From contig CAXXCR010000026.1 of NCBI GenBank assembly GCA_963668015.2, positions 3,297 through 67,296 of the forward strand: a DNA stretch of 64,000 nt, in the 5' to 3' direction. Source of the DNA: Ilyobacter_A sp963668015 (GTDB lineage Bacteria; Fusobacteriota; Fusobacteriia; Fusobacteriales; Fusobacteriaceae). Both the position numbers and the translations under genes were made by a program. The notes under the pieces were generated by a model. The model was not told the DNA's origin and did no database searches. It was given only the letters and a program-made list of their open reading frames with translations. This document shows, piece by piece, positions 13,525-21,376 of this stretch; within the stretch, counting starts at the first letter, position 1, and each line of letters begins with the position of its first letter.

Positions 13525-14230
13525 TTGAGATTAAATCGAAAAAAAATTAATTTAATCTTACGATTTTTATAGAAATGGTTTGTTGTGTACAGCTGTTTTA
13601 TCTTCTATGCAAATACCGCTTGTTCCCCTCATAATTATTACTCTATTATTTTTTTGTTACTTAACATAAATTTCTAATTGAATTTAAGTTACAATGTTGA
13701 ATTTCTTACAAGTACATAAAACCTTTTGGGTCACGAATCACACAAATATGCACGAATTCAAAAAAACTGGATCATATAGTAGAGCAGAGCTTTAAAAGAA
13801 AGCTGCACAGAGAAAACCTCACCCAGTTTATAGATTACAGAGAACAGAAAATAGATATTTTAACTATTCTCTATTCATTATTAACTACTAACTGATTTAT
13901 TTGCTCTGTGAAATTCTGTGTCCCAAAAATTATTTTATATAAATTCAGTAATTTAATGCAATTATCTTAAGCAGCAACTTGAGTTACTTATTAAATTCTG
14001 TGATTCAATGCAGATATCCTTATAAAAAATACACTTCGAGAGTGAATTTAAATAAAAAATAAAAAAATTTTTTTAATAAACAGAAAAAAATTCCCTTAAT
14101 ATTTAAAATTTGCTGAATTTATAACACTAGTTCATACTGGAAACAAAGGCTTCTGGGGAGGTCTTTTTCGAAATTAGTTAAAAAAAGGCTATTTTGTCGG
14201 TTTTTGTTACGACAAAAATATAAAAAACGC
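13525..14230. other. Long intergenic region with a dispersed repeat
   Basis: About 700 bp, AT-rich, with no credible gene. It contains copy 1 of a dispersed repeat (listed separately) and, at 14191-14219, a hairpin with ATTTTGTCG pairing with CGACAAAAAT over a 10-base loop, just upstream of the next promoter. I looked for a c-di-GMP riboswitch ahead of the HD-GYP gene and do not see its conserved core. Confidence 0.6.
13691..13955. repeat. Dispersed intergenic repeat, copy 1
   Basis: This sequence of about 260 bp is related to 36350-36580. The outer parts of the two copies (ending with TTGAATTTCTT and with AAATTCAGTAATTTA) are in opposite orientation, while the central core (13802-13911 here, 36401-36505 there) is in the same orientation in both. 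The core is bounded by short inverted repeats, CACAGAG on the left and CTCTGTG on the right. No transposase is encoded, so it looks like a MITE or similar non-autonomous repeat. Confidence 0.75.
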
Positions 14231-14259
14231 TTGAAATTTCAAAACTGGTGTAGTATACT
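14231..14259 (+). promoter_or_regulatory. Promoter of the HD-GYP gene
   Basis: TTGAAA (14231-14236), 17 bases, then TATACT (14254-14259), which lies about 60 bp before the start codon. The hairpin at 14191-14219 sits just upstream of the -35 and could be an operator. Confidence 0.65.
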
Positions 14260-14319
14260 AATAATGTAAAGAATATGGGGCAAAAAAATTTTATTGTATG
14301 ATGTTGAGGAGCGATTATT

Positions 14320-15111
14320 ATGATGTACAAATCGAAAATTAATTTAAACAATAACATATATGAGCAGCATATTTTTGATGTTAATTTTCATGAAAAATTT
14401 GTACAAAATCAAAATCTCAATGTTTTTGAAAAAGTTCTGAAATTAGGACTTAAACCATTGGAACTTTACAAGATATCAAAACTGGAAAGAGCATTTTTGA
14501 ATAGAGTAGTTAATTTTAAAAGGAAAAATGCCTGGTTTAATGCTATTATGTTGATGGAGGTCTTAGATAATTTCTATTCATATAACGGGAATGAAACAAT
14601 GACGCATTTTAAAAGAGTGGGAAAATTAAGTGGTTTTTTAGCAAAAAAATATACCGGTTCTCAAAAATTTGCCAATAAGATAGAGTTTTATTCCTCATTG
14701 CATGATATCGGTAAAATTGGAATACCGGATGAAGTACTTGAAAAATCAGGAAAACTTACAATGGACGAGTTTGAAGTAATAAAAAATCATACTAGTATTG
14801 GACAGAAACTTATTGAAAAATTGAATCTGGGATCTGTGTGTGAAAATATTGTTGCCTACCACCATGAAAAGTGGAACGGTAAGGGATATCATGGACTAGA
14901 AAATCACGAAATTCCTTTGGAGGCCAGGATAGTTGCAATTGCTGATGTTTATGATGCGCTGAGGGAAAAGAGATGCTACAAACCTTCTTTCAGCCATGAA
15001 GAAGCAAAAAAAATAATTCTGTGTGAAAAGGGTAGTCACTTTGATCCCGATTTGGTAGATGTCTTTTTAGAAAATGAAAAGGACTTCAAATTAATATATG
15101 AAACTTTTTAA
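14320..15111 (+). CDS. HD-GYP-type domain protein (probable cyclic dinucleotide phosphodiesterase)
   Basis: A 263-residue protein with an unassigned N-terminal part of about 85 residues and a C-terminal HD-GYP domain. The HD motif and surrounding HDIGKIGIPD lie near residue 128, HHEKWNGKGY near residue 187, and EARIVAIADVYDAL near residue 205. These are the metal ligands and signature of c-di-GMP phosphodiesterases. The third residue of the GYP triad is His instead of Pro (GYH). No receiver domain, membrane segment or GGDEF partner is encoded nearby. The start is the first ATG of an ATG-ATG pair after GAGGAG. A terminator follows at once, so the gene is monocistronic. Confidence 0.87.
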   Translation: MMYKSKINLNNNIYEQHIFDVNFHEKFVQNQNLNVFEKVLKLGLKPLELYKISKLERAFLNRVVNFKRKNAWFNAIMLMEVLDNFYSYNGNETMTHFKRVGKLSGFLAKKYTGSQKFANKIEFYSSLHDIGKIGIPDEVLEKSGKLTMDEFEVIKNHTSIGQKLIEKLNLGSVCENIVAYHHEKWNGKGYHGLENHEIPLEARIVAIADVYDALREKRCYKPSFSHEEAKKIILCEKGSHFDPDLVDVFLENEKDFKLIYETF

Positions 15112-15132
15112 GGGCCCAGTGCCCTTTTTTTT
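15110..15132 (+). terminator. Terminator after the HD-GYP gene
   Basis: A short GC-rich stem, AAGGGC with GCCCTT around CCAGT, followed by eight T. It overlaps the stop codon of the HD-GYP gene. Confidence 0.85.
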
Positions 15133-15535
15133 ATGGTACTTTTTATTTGCGAGTTAACTTTTTAAATTTTTTGCTGTTTAATAGAGCTAAAAAATCATTT
15201 AGGGCATCAACAGCACTTTTAAAAAAACGTCAGATATTCATTTCTTATGAATAGGTGTCTTTAAAGGTTTCTCCTATTTATTTTAGCAGTGATTGTGCAG
15301 TACAAACCATTTTTAACCCCATTTGTATAATGCTTATAACCTCATAGATGACTATTTTTATAGCGTCACTGCCGATAAAAAAATATCTATTAAAAAATGA
15401 ACACGTCTTTTATGCGAGTTTATTTTTTAATAGCACATTTAAAAAAAGTATTATAAGACCCCTTATATTTATGTCGTAAAAGATAAATTTGATTTATAAA
15501 TCTATTATAACCGAAGAAAAAACAAAAGTTTTTTC
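15133..15535. other. Intergenic region with a long hairpin
   Basis: About 400 bp with no credible ORF. At 15387-15433 there is a near-perfect inverted repeat: the left arm begins CTATTAAAAAAT and the right arm ends ATTTTTTAATAG, 15 of 16 positions paired over a 15-base loop. It may be a terminator or a mobile-repeat remnant. The rest shows nothing I recognise. Confidence 0.5.
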
Positions 15536-15564
15536 TTGACAAAAGCACTCAGAAATGCTAATCT
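15536..15564 (+). promoter_or_regulatory. Promoter of the sulfate assimilation operon
   Basis: A perfect TTGACA (15536-15541), a 17-base spacer, and TAATCT (15559-15564) place the transcription start about 15-20 bases before the SAM riboswitch. Confidence 0.8.
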
Positions 15565-15585
15565 TTACAAAATCAATAAAGAAAT

Positions 15586-15682
15586 ACTCATCAAGAGAGG
15601 TGGAGGGACGGGCCCTTAGAAACTTCAGCAACCTGCCATACAGGCGTTGGTGCTAATTCCTACGGTTAACGTAAGATGAGAG
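15586..15682 (+). promoter_or_regulatory. SAM-I (S-box) riboswitch
   Basis: The conserved S-box core is clear: AAGAGAGGTGGAGGGAC, then GGCCC, GAAAC, CAGCAACC, then GTGCTAATTCC and finally AAGATGAGAG. The outer P1 helix pairs CTCATC (15587-15592) with GATGAG. A terminator follows directly. High S-adenosylmethionine should favour the terminator and switch off the sulfate assimilation genes downstream. This is a standard logic for S-box leaders; its use here is inferred from position. Confidence 0.94.
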
Positions 15683-15687
15683 ACAGC

Positions 15688-15730
15688 AAATAGCTTTTTC
15701 TCAACTCTAAACAGAAAAAGCTATTTTTTA
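15688..15730 (+). terminator. Riboswitch-controlled terminator
   Basis: A 14-base arm, AAATAGCTTTTTCT, pairs with AGAAAAAGCTATTT over an 11-base loop and is followed by a T run. It is 5 bases after the aptamer, as expected for the expression platform of a SAM-I riboswitch. Confidence 0.85.
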
Positions 15731-15765
15731 TTTAACGGCAATTATTATCGAGGCAGGTGGTCACA

Positions 15766-16389
15766 TTGAATATCAGGTTCTACACAAGTAAAATGAGCTC
15801 TATCGAAAACTTTTTAAACCTTATAGAGAAAAATATAATAAAAGTTGGATTATCTTTTATTATAATTTCAAACGATACTAAAGACCAGCATTTAAAGGAT
15901 ATCGTAAGGGAAATAAAAAGTCATTTTGATATATTCATATTACTGGAAACAGATATACCTAAAAGCAACTCTTTGGTGGAAAAATACTTTTTTGAAGGAT
16001 TCCACGGAATTTACTACAAAGAAAAAACCGAACTTTCTGAGACTGACAAAAATGTTTTAAAACACAGTACGGAATTATTTCCTATAGGAAGTCTATTTCT
16101 GGAGTATTCCGGTTCTAAATTCAACGACATAGATCAAATTTTAAATATGAATTTAATACCAGTTCTAAAATCGTGTGATTTTAAACTCTTAGAATATACA
16201 GAAAATAAAATAGACAACTCAAAAAAACTTAACCGCTATTTAAAATACGTTCCTTTACTTGGACAAAACAGATGCCAATATAATCTTGGGCACCGTTTAA
16301 AAATAAAGATGATGCTCGAAACTGACAACCTCAGGCAAAAACTTATGGTTAAAAGCATAGAAGACTCATTTAATTCCAGCGGTCTTTAG
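15766..16389 (+). CDS. Unknown protein, first gene of the sulfate assimilation operon
   Basis: A protein of about 207 residues that I do not recognise. The frame has no ATG at its 5' end: either GTG 15757 or TTG 15766 is the start. I chose TTG because AGGTGG lies 5 bases upstream of it. The sequence alternates hydrophobic strands (LSFIIISN, IFILLETDIPKS, LFPIGSLFLEY) with amphipathic helices, which resembles part of a TIM barrel or Rossmann-like fold. Only two cysteines are present, so an iron-sulfur radical SAM enzyme is unlikely. It directly follows the SAM riboswitch and ends 9 bp before the transporter, so a role in sulfur uptake or metabolism is likely but unproven. Confidence 0.75.
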   Translation: MNIRFYTSKMSSIENFLNLIEKNIIKVGLSFIIISNDTKDQHLKDIVREIKSHFDIFILLETDIPKSNSLVEKYFFEGFHGIYYKEKTELSETDKNVLKHSTELFPIGSLFLEYSGSKFNDIDQILNMNLIPVLKSCDFKLLEYTENKIDNSKKLNRYLKYVPLLGQNRCQYNLGHRLKIKMMLETDNLRQKLMVKSIEDSFNSSGL

Positions 16390-16398
16390 GAGGTAGTT

Positions 16399-17820
16399 AT
16401 GGAACATAAATTCTCAATAGACAGAAGACCTGTGCCCTTACTTTTTTTGATAGAATATCGAAACGCGATAATTCTTTTTTCAATAATTATAAGTTTTTTC
16501 TTCACTATAAATCAAAACATCGGCATAAACGGTTTGTCTGAAAGTGGATACAAGGCTCTTATTATTTTCTTTTTAGCAGTTATTTTATGGACGCTAAACA
16601 TAATCCCCGTAGTTGTTACCTCTCTGTTAATAATGGGTTTACTGGCAGTCTACAATGTTTTGGACAGCAAGACAATATACTCATTTTTTGGAAACAGTTC
16701 AGTGTTCTTTATCTTGGGATCATTTATAATCTCTGCCGGTGTTAAAGTTTCCGGCCTCAGCAAAAGGATAGCGTTTGCAGCACTTTTAAAATACGGGAAA
16801 ACTCCGACACAGCTGGTAAGCTCACTCTTTTTGCTATCAGCATTTATGTCACACATAATGCCGGAGCATGCAGTTGCCGCACTTATGCTGCCAATAGCAG
16901 AAGATATCTGTAAGGTTATGGAAAAACAGAACCCACTCAAGCGCTACCTTTTTCTTTCTGTATTCTGGGGCTGTATAACAGGAGGAGTAGTTACCTATCT
17001 CGGAGGTGCCAGAAATCCTTTAGCTGTAGGTATACTTAATGAAATGACAGGTGCAAACATAAGTTTTACAAAGTGGTGGCTCGGTGCTTCACTTCCCTTA
17101 TATATATTAATGGGCTTTATACTTGTATACTTAAGGAAAAAGATAAAATCCGAAATAAATGCAGGGAAAATATCAAGCTCATTTGAAAACAACGCTTTAT
17201 ATAGGCTTAAAAAAATTAGCTTCAACGAAATAAAAGCAGGCTTTATACTGGTAATAACAGTAGGGTTGTGGATATTTTATAACGAACAGCTCGGAATATC
17301 CAACATAGCACTTCTCAGCGCATCATTATACTTTGTTTTAAATGTCGTTAAGTGGGAAGAGGTAAATCGTGAAATAAACTGGGGGGTACTTTTTATGTAC
17401 GGAGGTGCTATCGCAATAGGATCTGCGTTGAACAAAGTCGGTGTACTTGAGTGGTTCGTCAAAAATTACATAAACAGCTTAAGCCTTAATCACAATAGTT
17501 TTTTAGCTCTGCTAATCTTAAGCAGCATATTCCTGACTGAATTGGTTTCAAACAGCGCCGTTATAGTTATACTGCTTCCGGTTGCAATAAATGTAGCATC
17601 AAGCTTCAATTTAAATCCAACTCTCATTACAATGGCAACAGCTATACCGTCTGGACTTTCATATATTTTTCCTATCAGCAGTCCGGTTGTTGCGATGGTT
17701 TATTCAACGAAGAGTGTTGATTTAAAAACACTTGTAAAAAGCGGTCTTGCATTAAAATTTATCTCGGTAATTTTACTATACATTTTTATAAAATTCTATT
17801 TACCCGTTATCGGGGTATAG
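16399..17820 (+). CDS. SLC13/DASS family anion transporter, probable sulfate importer
   Basis: A 473-residue membrane protein with about 11-12 hydrophobic segments and the features of divalent anion:Na+ symporters: paired re-entrant regions with SNSAVIVILLP near residue 390 and the internal repeat around MPEHAVAALMLP near residue 155. The family carries dicarboxylates or sulfate; the position inside a SAM-regulated sulfate operon, directly before APS-forming and APS-reducing genes, points to sulfate. The GGAGGT before the ATG overlaps the end of the previous gene. Confidence 0.88.
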   Translation: MEHKFSIDRRPVPLLFLIEYRNAIILFSIIISFFFTINQNIGINGLSESGYKALIIFFLAVILWTLNIIPVVVTSLLIMGLLAVYNVLDSKTIYSFFGNSSVFFILGSFIISAGVKVSGLSKRIAFAALLKYGKTPTQLVSSLFLLSAFMSHIMPEHAVAALMLPIAEDICKVMEKQNPLKRYLFLSVFWGCITGGVVTYLGGARNPLAVGILNEMTGANISFTKWWLGASLPLYILMGFILVYLRKKIKSEINAGKISSSFENNALYRLKKISFNEIKAGFILVITVGLWIFYNEQLGISNIALLSASLYFVLNVVKWEEVNREINWGVLFMYGGAIAIGSALNKVGVLEWFVKNYINSLSLNHNSFLALLILSSIFLTELVSNSAVIVILLPVAINVASSFNLNPTLITMATAIPSGLSYIFPISSPVVAMVYSTKSVDLKTLVKSGLALKFISVILLYIFIKFYLPVIGV

Positions 17821-17835
17821 CTGAGGAGGTACTAG

Positions 17836-18432
17836 ATGTCAAAAAACATAGTTTGGAGTGAAAACTTAGTAAAGAAAAATGACAGAGAAGATCTGTTAAA
17901 ACAAAAAGGAGTTACCATATGGATGACTGGACTTTCCGGATCAGGTAAATCTACAATAGCCAAGCGCATTGAAAAGAAGCTCTTCGACAGGAAAAAATTA
18001 GCTTATATATTAGACGGAGACAATATAAGGCATGGACTCAATATCGACCTTGGTTTTTCAAAAGACGACAGACTGGAAAACTTGAGAAGAATAGGCGAGG
18101 TGTCAAAGCTTTTCACTGATCTAGGAGCAATCACAATAGTATCCTTTATCTCTCCTTATATAAGTGATAGGGCAAGGATCAGAAAAAGTTTAAAAGAGGG
18201 AGAGTTTATAGAAGTTTACATAAAATGTTCCCTGGAAGAGTGTGAAAAAAGAGATGTAAAAGGTCTATATAAAAAAGCGAGAAACGGTGAAATTAAAAAC
18301 TTTACCGGAATAGGTTCGGAATATGAACCTCCGATAAATCCAGAGTTGGTATTGGACACTGAACTTTACGACGTAGAGGAACTGGCAGACATGCTTATAA
18401 CTTATTTAGAAGATAACAGAATAATATTTTAA
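17836..18432 (+). CDS. cysC: Adenylyl-sulfate kinase (APS kinase)
   Basis: It phosphorylates APS to PAPS using ATP. Intact Walker A GLSGSGKST lies near residues 33-41 and the APS-binding DGDNIRHGLN near residue 62; FISPY follows near residue 105. Length (198 residues) is normal. The gene is 15 bp after the transporter. Its presence is notable because the operon also encodes AprAB, which uses APS directly, and because the CysN protein downstream carries a second, degenerate copy of this domain. Confidence 0.95.
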   Translation: MSKNIVWSENLVKKNDREDLLKQKGVTIWMTGLSGSGKSTIAKRIEKKLFDRKKLAYILDGDNIRHGLNIDLGFSKDDRLENLRRIGEVSKLFTDLGAITIVSFISPYISDRARIRKSLKEGEFIEVYIKCSLEECEKRDVKGLYKKARNGEIKNFTGIGSEYEPPINPELVLDTELYDVEELADMLITYLEDNRIIF

Positions 18433-18448
18433 TCGGCAGGTGGTGGAT

Positions 18449-20125
18449 ATGGAAATAATTAAATTATCGACAGATATATTGATAATAGGCGGTGGGACAG
18501 CTGGTTGCCAGGCTGCAATACATGCAAAAGAACTAAACCTCGATTTGGATGTAGTCGTTCTGGAAAAAGCTGGAATTAAGAGAAGCGGTTGTTTAGCCGC
18601 AGGAGTAAATGCCATAAACGCCTACCTGACAGAGGGCGAAACTCCAGAGTCTTATGTTGATTTCGTAAAAAAAGAATCCCATGGCCTCATAAGGGAAGAC
18701 CTGACTCTTTCAATAGGGAAAAGGCTGAATTCAATGAGTGAAAAATTGGAATCTTACGGACTGGTTTTTCTTAAAGATGAACACGGGAAATACGTTGCGA
18801 GAGGAAAAAGAAGCGTAAAAATAAACGGCGAAAACATAAAACCAATACTGGCAAACAGGACATATGAAAGCGGGACTCGGGTGCTTAATAAAGTCATCGC
18901 TACTGATTATATCGTAGAAGGCAAAAAAGTGGTGGGTGTATATGCCGTTTCACTGGACCTTGAAAAATTTTATGTGATAAAGTCAAAAGCAGTTATATGT
19001 ACAACAGGCGGGGCTTCAGGTATTTACAAGCCAAACAACCCTGTTAGCGCAAGACATAAAATGTGGTATTCTCCGTTCAACACCGGAGACGGACTGGCTA
19101 TGGGAATAAGAGCCGGGGCGGAAATGACCAGCTTCGAGATGAGGTTTATAGCACTTAGAACCAAGGACACAATATCTCCTACCGGAACTATCGCCCAAGG
19201 CTTGAAAGTAAGTCAAATCAACTCTAAAAACGAAAATTATATGAATGCATACGAAAATAAATCCACTCCTATGAGGCTTTATGCAACTGTAATTGAAAGC
19301 TTAGAAGGAAGAGGACCTTGTTATCTGGATACACGTGGTGCTTCGCAGGATCAGGTTGACGAATTGAAAAAAGCATACCTGAATATGTCGCCTTCAATAA
19401 TTTTAAAGTGGAACGACGAAAATATTGATATATCAAAAGAGCCTGTTGAAATACAGGGTTCGGAGCCATATATAGTTGGGGGACATGGGCAGGCTGGTTA
19501 CTGGATTGATGACACAAGAAAAACAAGTGTAGACGGTTTATTTGCTGCAGGAGATGTGTGCGGCGGGTCGCCTAAAAAATATGTTACCGGGTGTATGGCG
19601 GAAGCTGAAATAGCGGTTGAGGCGTCTATCGAATATATAAAAAAAGTCGAAAACATTCCAGAACATTATTTTAACGATGAAAAAATAGCCAAAGAGATAG
19701 ACCGTATAACGGCCCCTATGCAAAGCACCAGCCCACTTTTCTCTCCGCAGGAAGTGGAGGAAAAACTGCAAAAGATAATGGACGAATACGCCGGAGGTAT
19801 CTCACAGGCATACAGGATTAACGAAGAAAAACTTCTGAAAGCAAAAAAACTTTTATCCCTGTTGGATAAAGATTTGGAAAATGTAGGTGCAGAAAGTCCA
19901 CTGGAAGTATTAAAGTATGGCGAGGTAACAAACAGGATATTAATCGCCAAGGTATTAGTAGAGCACCTTCTACACCGAAAAGAAACCAGGTGGAAATGCT
20001 ACCAGGAAAGGTCAGACTACCCTCTTTTAGACAACGAAAACTGGTTTAAATTTGTAAACTCGGTTTACAAAAAGGACTCTAACACTGTAGAGATTATCGA
20101 ACGTGAACTTAAGAAGGTGATATAG
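18449..20125 (+). CDS. aprA: Adenylylsulfate reductase, alpha subunit
   Basis: The FAD-containing catalytic subunit that reduces APS to sulfite and AMP. The N-terminal dinucleotide-binding fold has IIGGGTAGCQAAIHA at about residues 11-25. Later segments (KSGCLAAG-like RSGCLAAGVNAIN, and the MRFIALRTKD region) match AprA of sulfate reducers. The protein is 558 residues; dissimilatory AprA is usually longer, about 620-660. ATG 18449 is preferred over GTG 18440 because AGGTGGTGG precedes it. The stop abuts the aprB start. Fumarate reductase/aspartate oxidase relatives are possible by fold, but the aprB neighbour makes AprA very likely. Confidence 0.92.
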   Translation: MEIIKLSTDILIIGGGTAGCQAAIHAKELNLDLDVVVLEKAGIKRSGCLAAGVNAINAYLTEGETPESYVDFVKKESHGLIREDLTLSIGKRLNSMSEKLESYGLVFLKDEHGKYVARGKRSVKINGENIKPILANRTYESGTRVLNKVIATDYIVEGKKVVGVYAVSLDLEKFYVIKSKAVICTTGGASGIYKPNNPVSARHKMWYSPFNTGDGLAMGIRAGAEMTSFEMRFIALRTKDTISPTGTIAQGLKVSQINSKNENYMNAYENKSTPMRLYATVIESLEGRGPCYLDTRGASQDQVDELKKAYLNMSPSIILKWNDENIDISKEPVEIQGSEPYIVGGHGQAGYWIDDTRKTSVDGLFAAGDVCGGSPKKYVTGCMAEAEIAVEASIEYIKKVENIPEHYFNDEKIAKEIDRITAPMQSTSPLFSPQEVEEKLQKIMDEYAGGISQAYRINEEKLLKAKKLLSLLDKDLENVGAESPLEVLKYGEVTNRILIAKVLVEHLLHRKETRWKCYQERSDYPLLDNENWFKFVNSVYKKDSNTVEIIERELKKVI

Positions 20126-20440
20126 ATGGCCATAAGAATTGACAAAAAAAACTGTATCGGATGTAGCGCCTGCACCAAGGTATGCCCAGGCAACTTAATT
20201 CATATGAAAAAAAGCGGAAAGGCTGATATCTACGATGCAAAAGAGTGCTGGGACTGCGCGGCCTGCTTAAAGGAGTGTCCTGTTCAGGCTATAGAGATGT
20301 ATCTTTTCCCGGAAGTTGGAGGTAGCGGTTCTACTCTAAAAGTAAAAAACACCGAAACTTCTCTGGTTTGGCAGGTGAAAAAAGACGGAGAACTCGTGGA
20401 AGAAATCATAGCCGAAAAGAAAGATTCGAATAAATTTTAA
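20126..20440 (+). CDS. aprB: Adenylylsulfate reductase, beta subunit (ferredoxin-like)
   Basis: The electron-transfer subunit of APS reductase. At 104 residues it has two [4Fe-4S] motifs, CIGCSACTKVCP at about residues 11-22 and CWDCAACLKECP at about 39-50. The dissimilatory form is longer, with a C-terminal tail that wraps around AprA; here that tail is short. The start codon directly follows the aprA stop, so translation is coupled. No QmoABC membrane donor is encoded nearby, so the electron donor is probably soluble. Confidence 0.92.
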   Translation: MAIRIDKKNCIGCSACTKVCPGNLIHMKKSGKADIYDAKECWDCAACLKECPVQAIEMYLFPEVGGSGSTLKVKNTETSLVWQVKKDGELVEEIIAEKKDSNKF

Positions 20441-20452
20441 AGGAGGTCTGCA

Positions 20453-21334
20453 ATGGATCATTTAGATAAACTTGAAAGCAAAAGCATACACATATTAAGG
20501 GAGGCATATAGCCAGTTTAAAAACCTGGGGATGCTGTGGTCAATAGGAAAAGACAGTACAGTCTTACTGTGGCTTGCCAGAAAAGCGTTTTTCGGCCACG
20601 TGCCTATGCCACTTATCCATGTGGATACCCATTATAAAATCCTAGAAATGATAGAATACAGGGACAGATTTGCAAAAGAGTGGAAGCTCGACATGATATA
20701 CGGCGAGAACAAAGAAGCGCTGGAGAACAAACAGACATTTCCAGACGGTAATGTTTCGAGGATAACTTGTTGTAAAAATTTAAAAGCGGATGCCTTGAAA
20801 AACACACTAAATGGAGCTTGGCCTAGATATAGAATGAACCACGATTCAGGCAATTATGAGCTGGATGAAAACAGAGAAGCATTCACCGGTGTCATTGTAG
20901 GGGTAAGAGCCGATGAAGAGGGAAGCCGTTCCAAAGAAAGATATTTTTCACCCAGAAACGAGGAAAACACCTGGGATTTCGGAGATCAACCACCTGAATT
21001 CTGGAACCAGTATAAGACGGATTTTGCACCTGGTACCCACCTTAGGATACATCCTCTGCTTGACTGGACAGAACTGGATATCTGGGAGTATATTTTAAGA
21101 GAAAACATTCCTATAGTTTCACTTTATTTTGACCAGGGAAACGGTAAAAGATATAGGTCTCTAGGGTGCTATCCGTGTACATCACCTGTAGAATCAACCG
21201 CTAAGACTGTTAGCGAGATAGTTGAAGAGCTAAAAACAGGTAAATTTGCAGACATAGCGGAAAGGTCAGGAAGGGAACAGGATAAAGAAGACGGCGGTGG
21301 TTTAGAAGAGCTGAGAAAAGAAGGCTATATGTAA
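20453..21334 (+). CDS. cysD: Sulfate adenylyltransferase subunit 2
   Basis: The catalytic PP-loop ATP pyrophosphatase subunit of ATP sulfurylase, which forms APS from sulfate and ATP together with CysN. The PP-loop SIGKDS lies near residues 31-36, and VDTHYKI follows. Length (293 residues) is close to the usual 300. An AGGAGGT precedes the ATG, 12 bp after aprB. Confidence 0.95.
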   Translation: MDHLDKLESKSIHILREAYSQFKNLGMLWSIGKDSTVLLWLARKAFFGHVPMPLIHVDTHYKILEMIEYRDRFAKEWKLDMIYGENKEALENKQTFPDGNVSRITCCKNLKADALKNTLNGAWPRYRMNHDSGNYELDENREAFTGVIVGVRADEEGSRSKERYFSPRNEENTWDFGDQPPEFWNQYKTDFAPGTHLRIHPLLDWTELDIWEYILRENIPIVSLYFDQGNGKRYRSLGCYPCTSPVESTAKTVSEIVEELKTGKFADIAERSGREQDKEDGGGLEELRKEGYM

Positions 21335-21376
21335 AACCCACCTACCAAAACAAGTACACAGGAAGGAGAAGATATA

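Noticed and set aside
14041..14240. A c-di-GMP riboswitch before the HD-GYP gene
   Set aside because: I looked for the GEMM core, including GACGCAAAGC, and it is absent.
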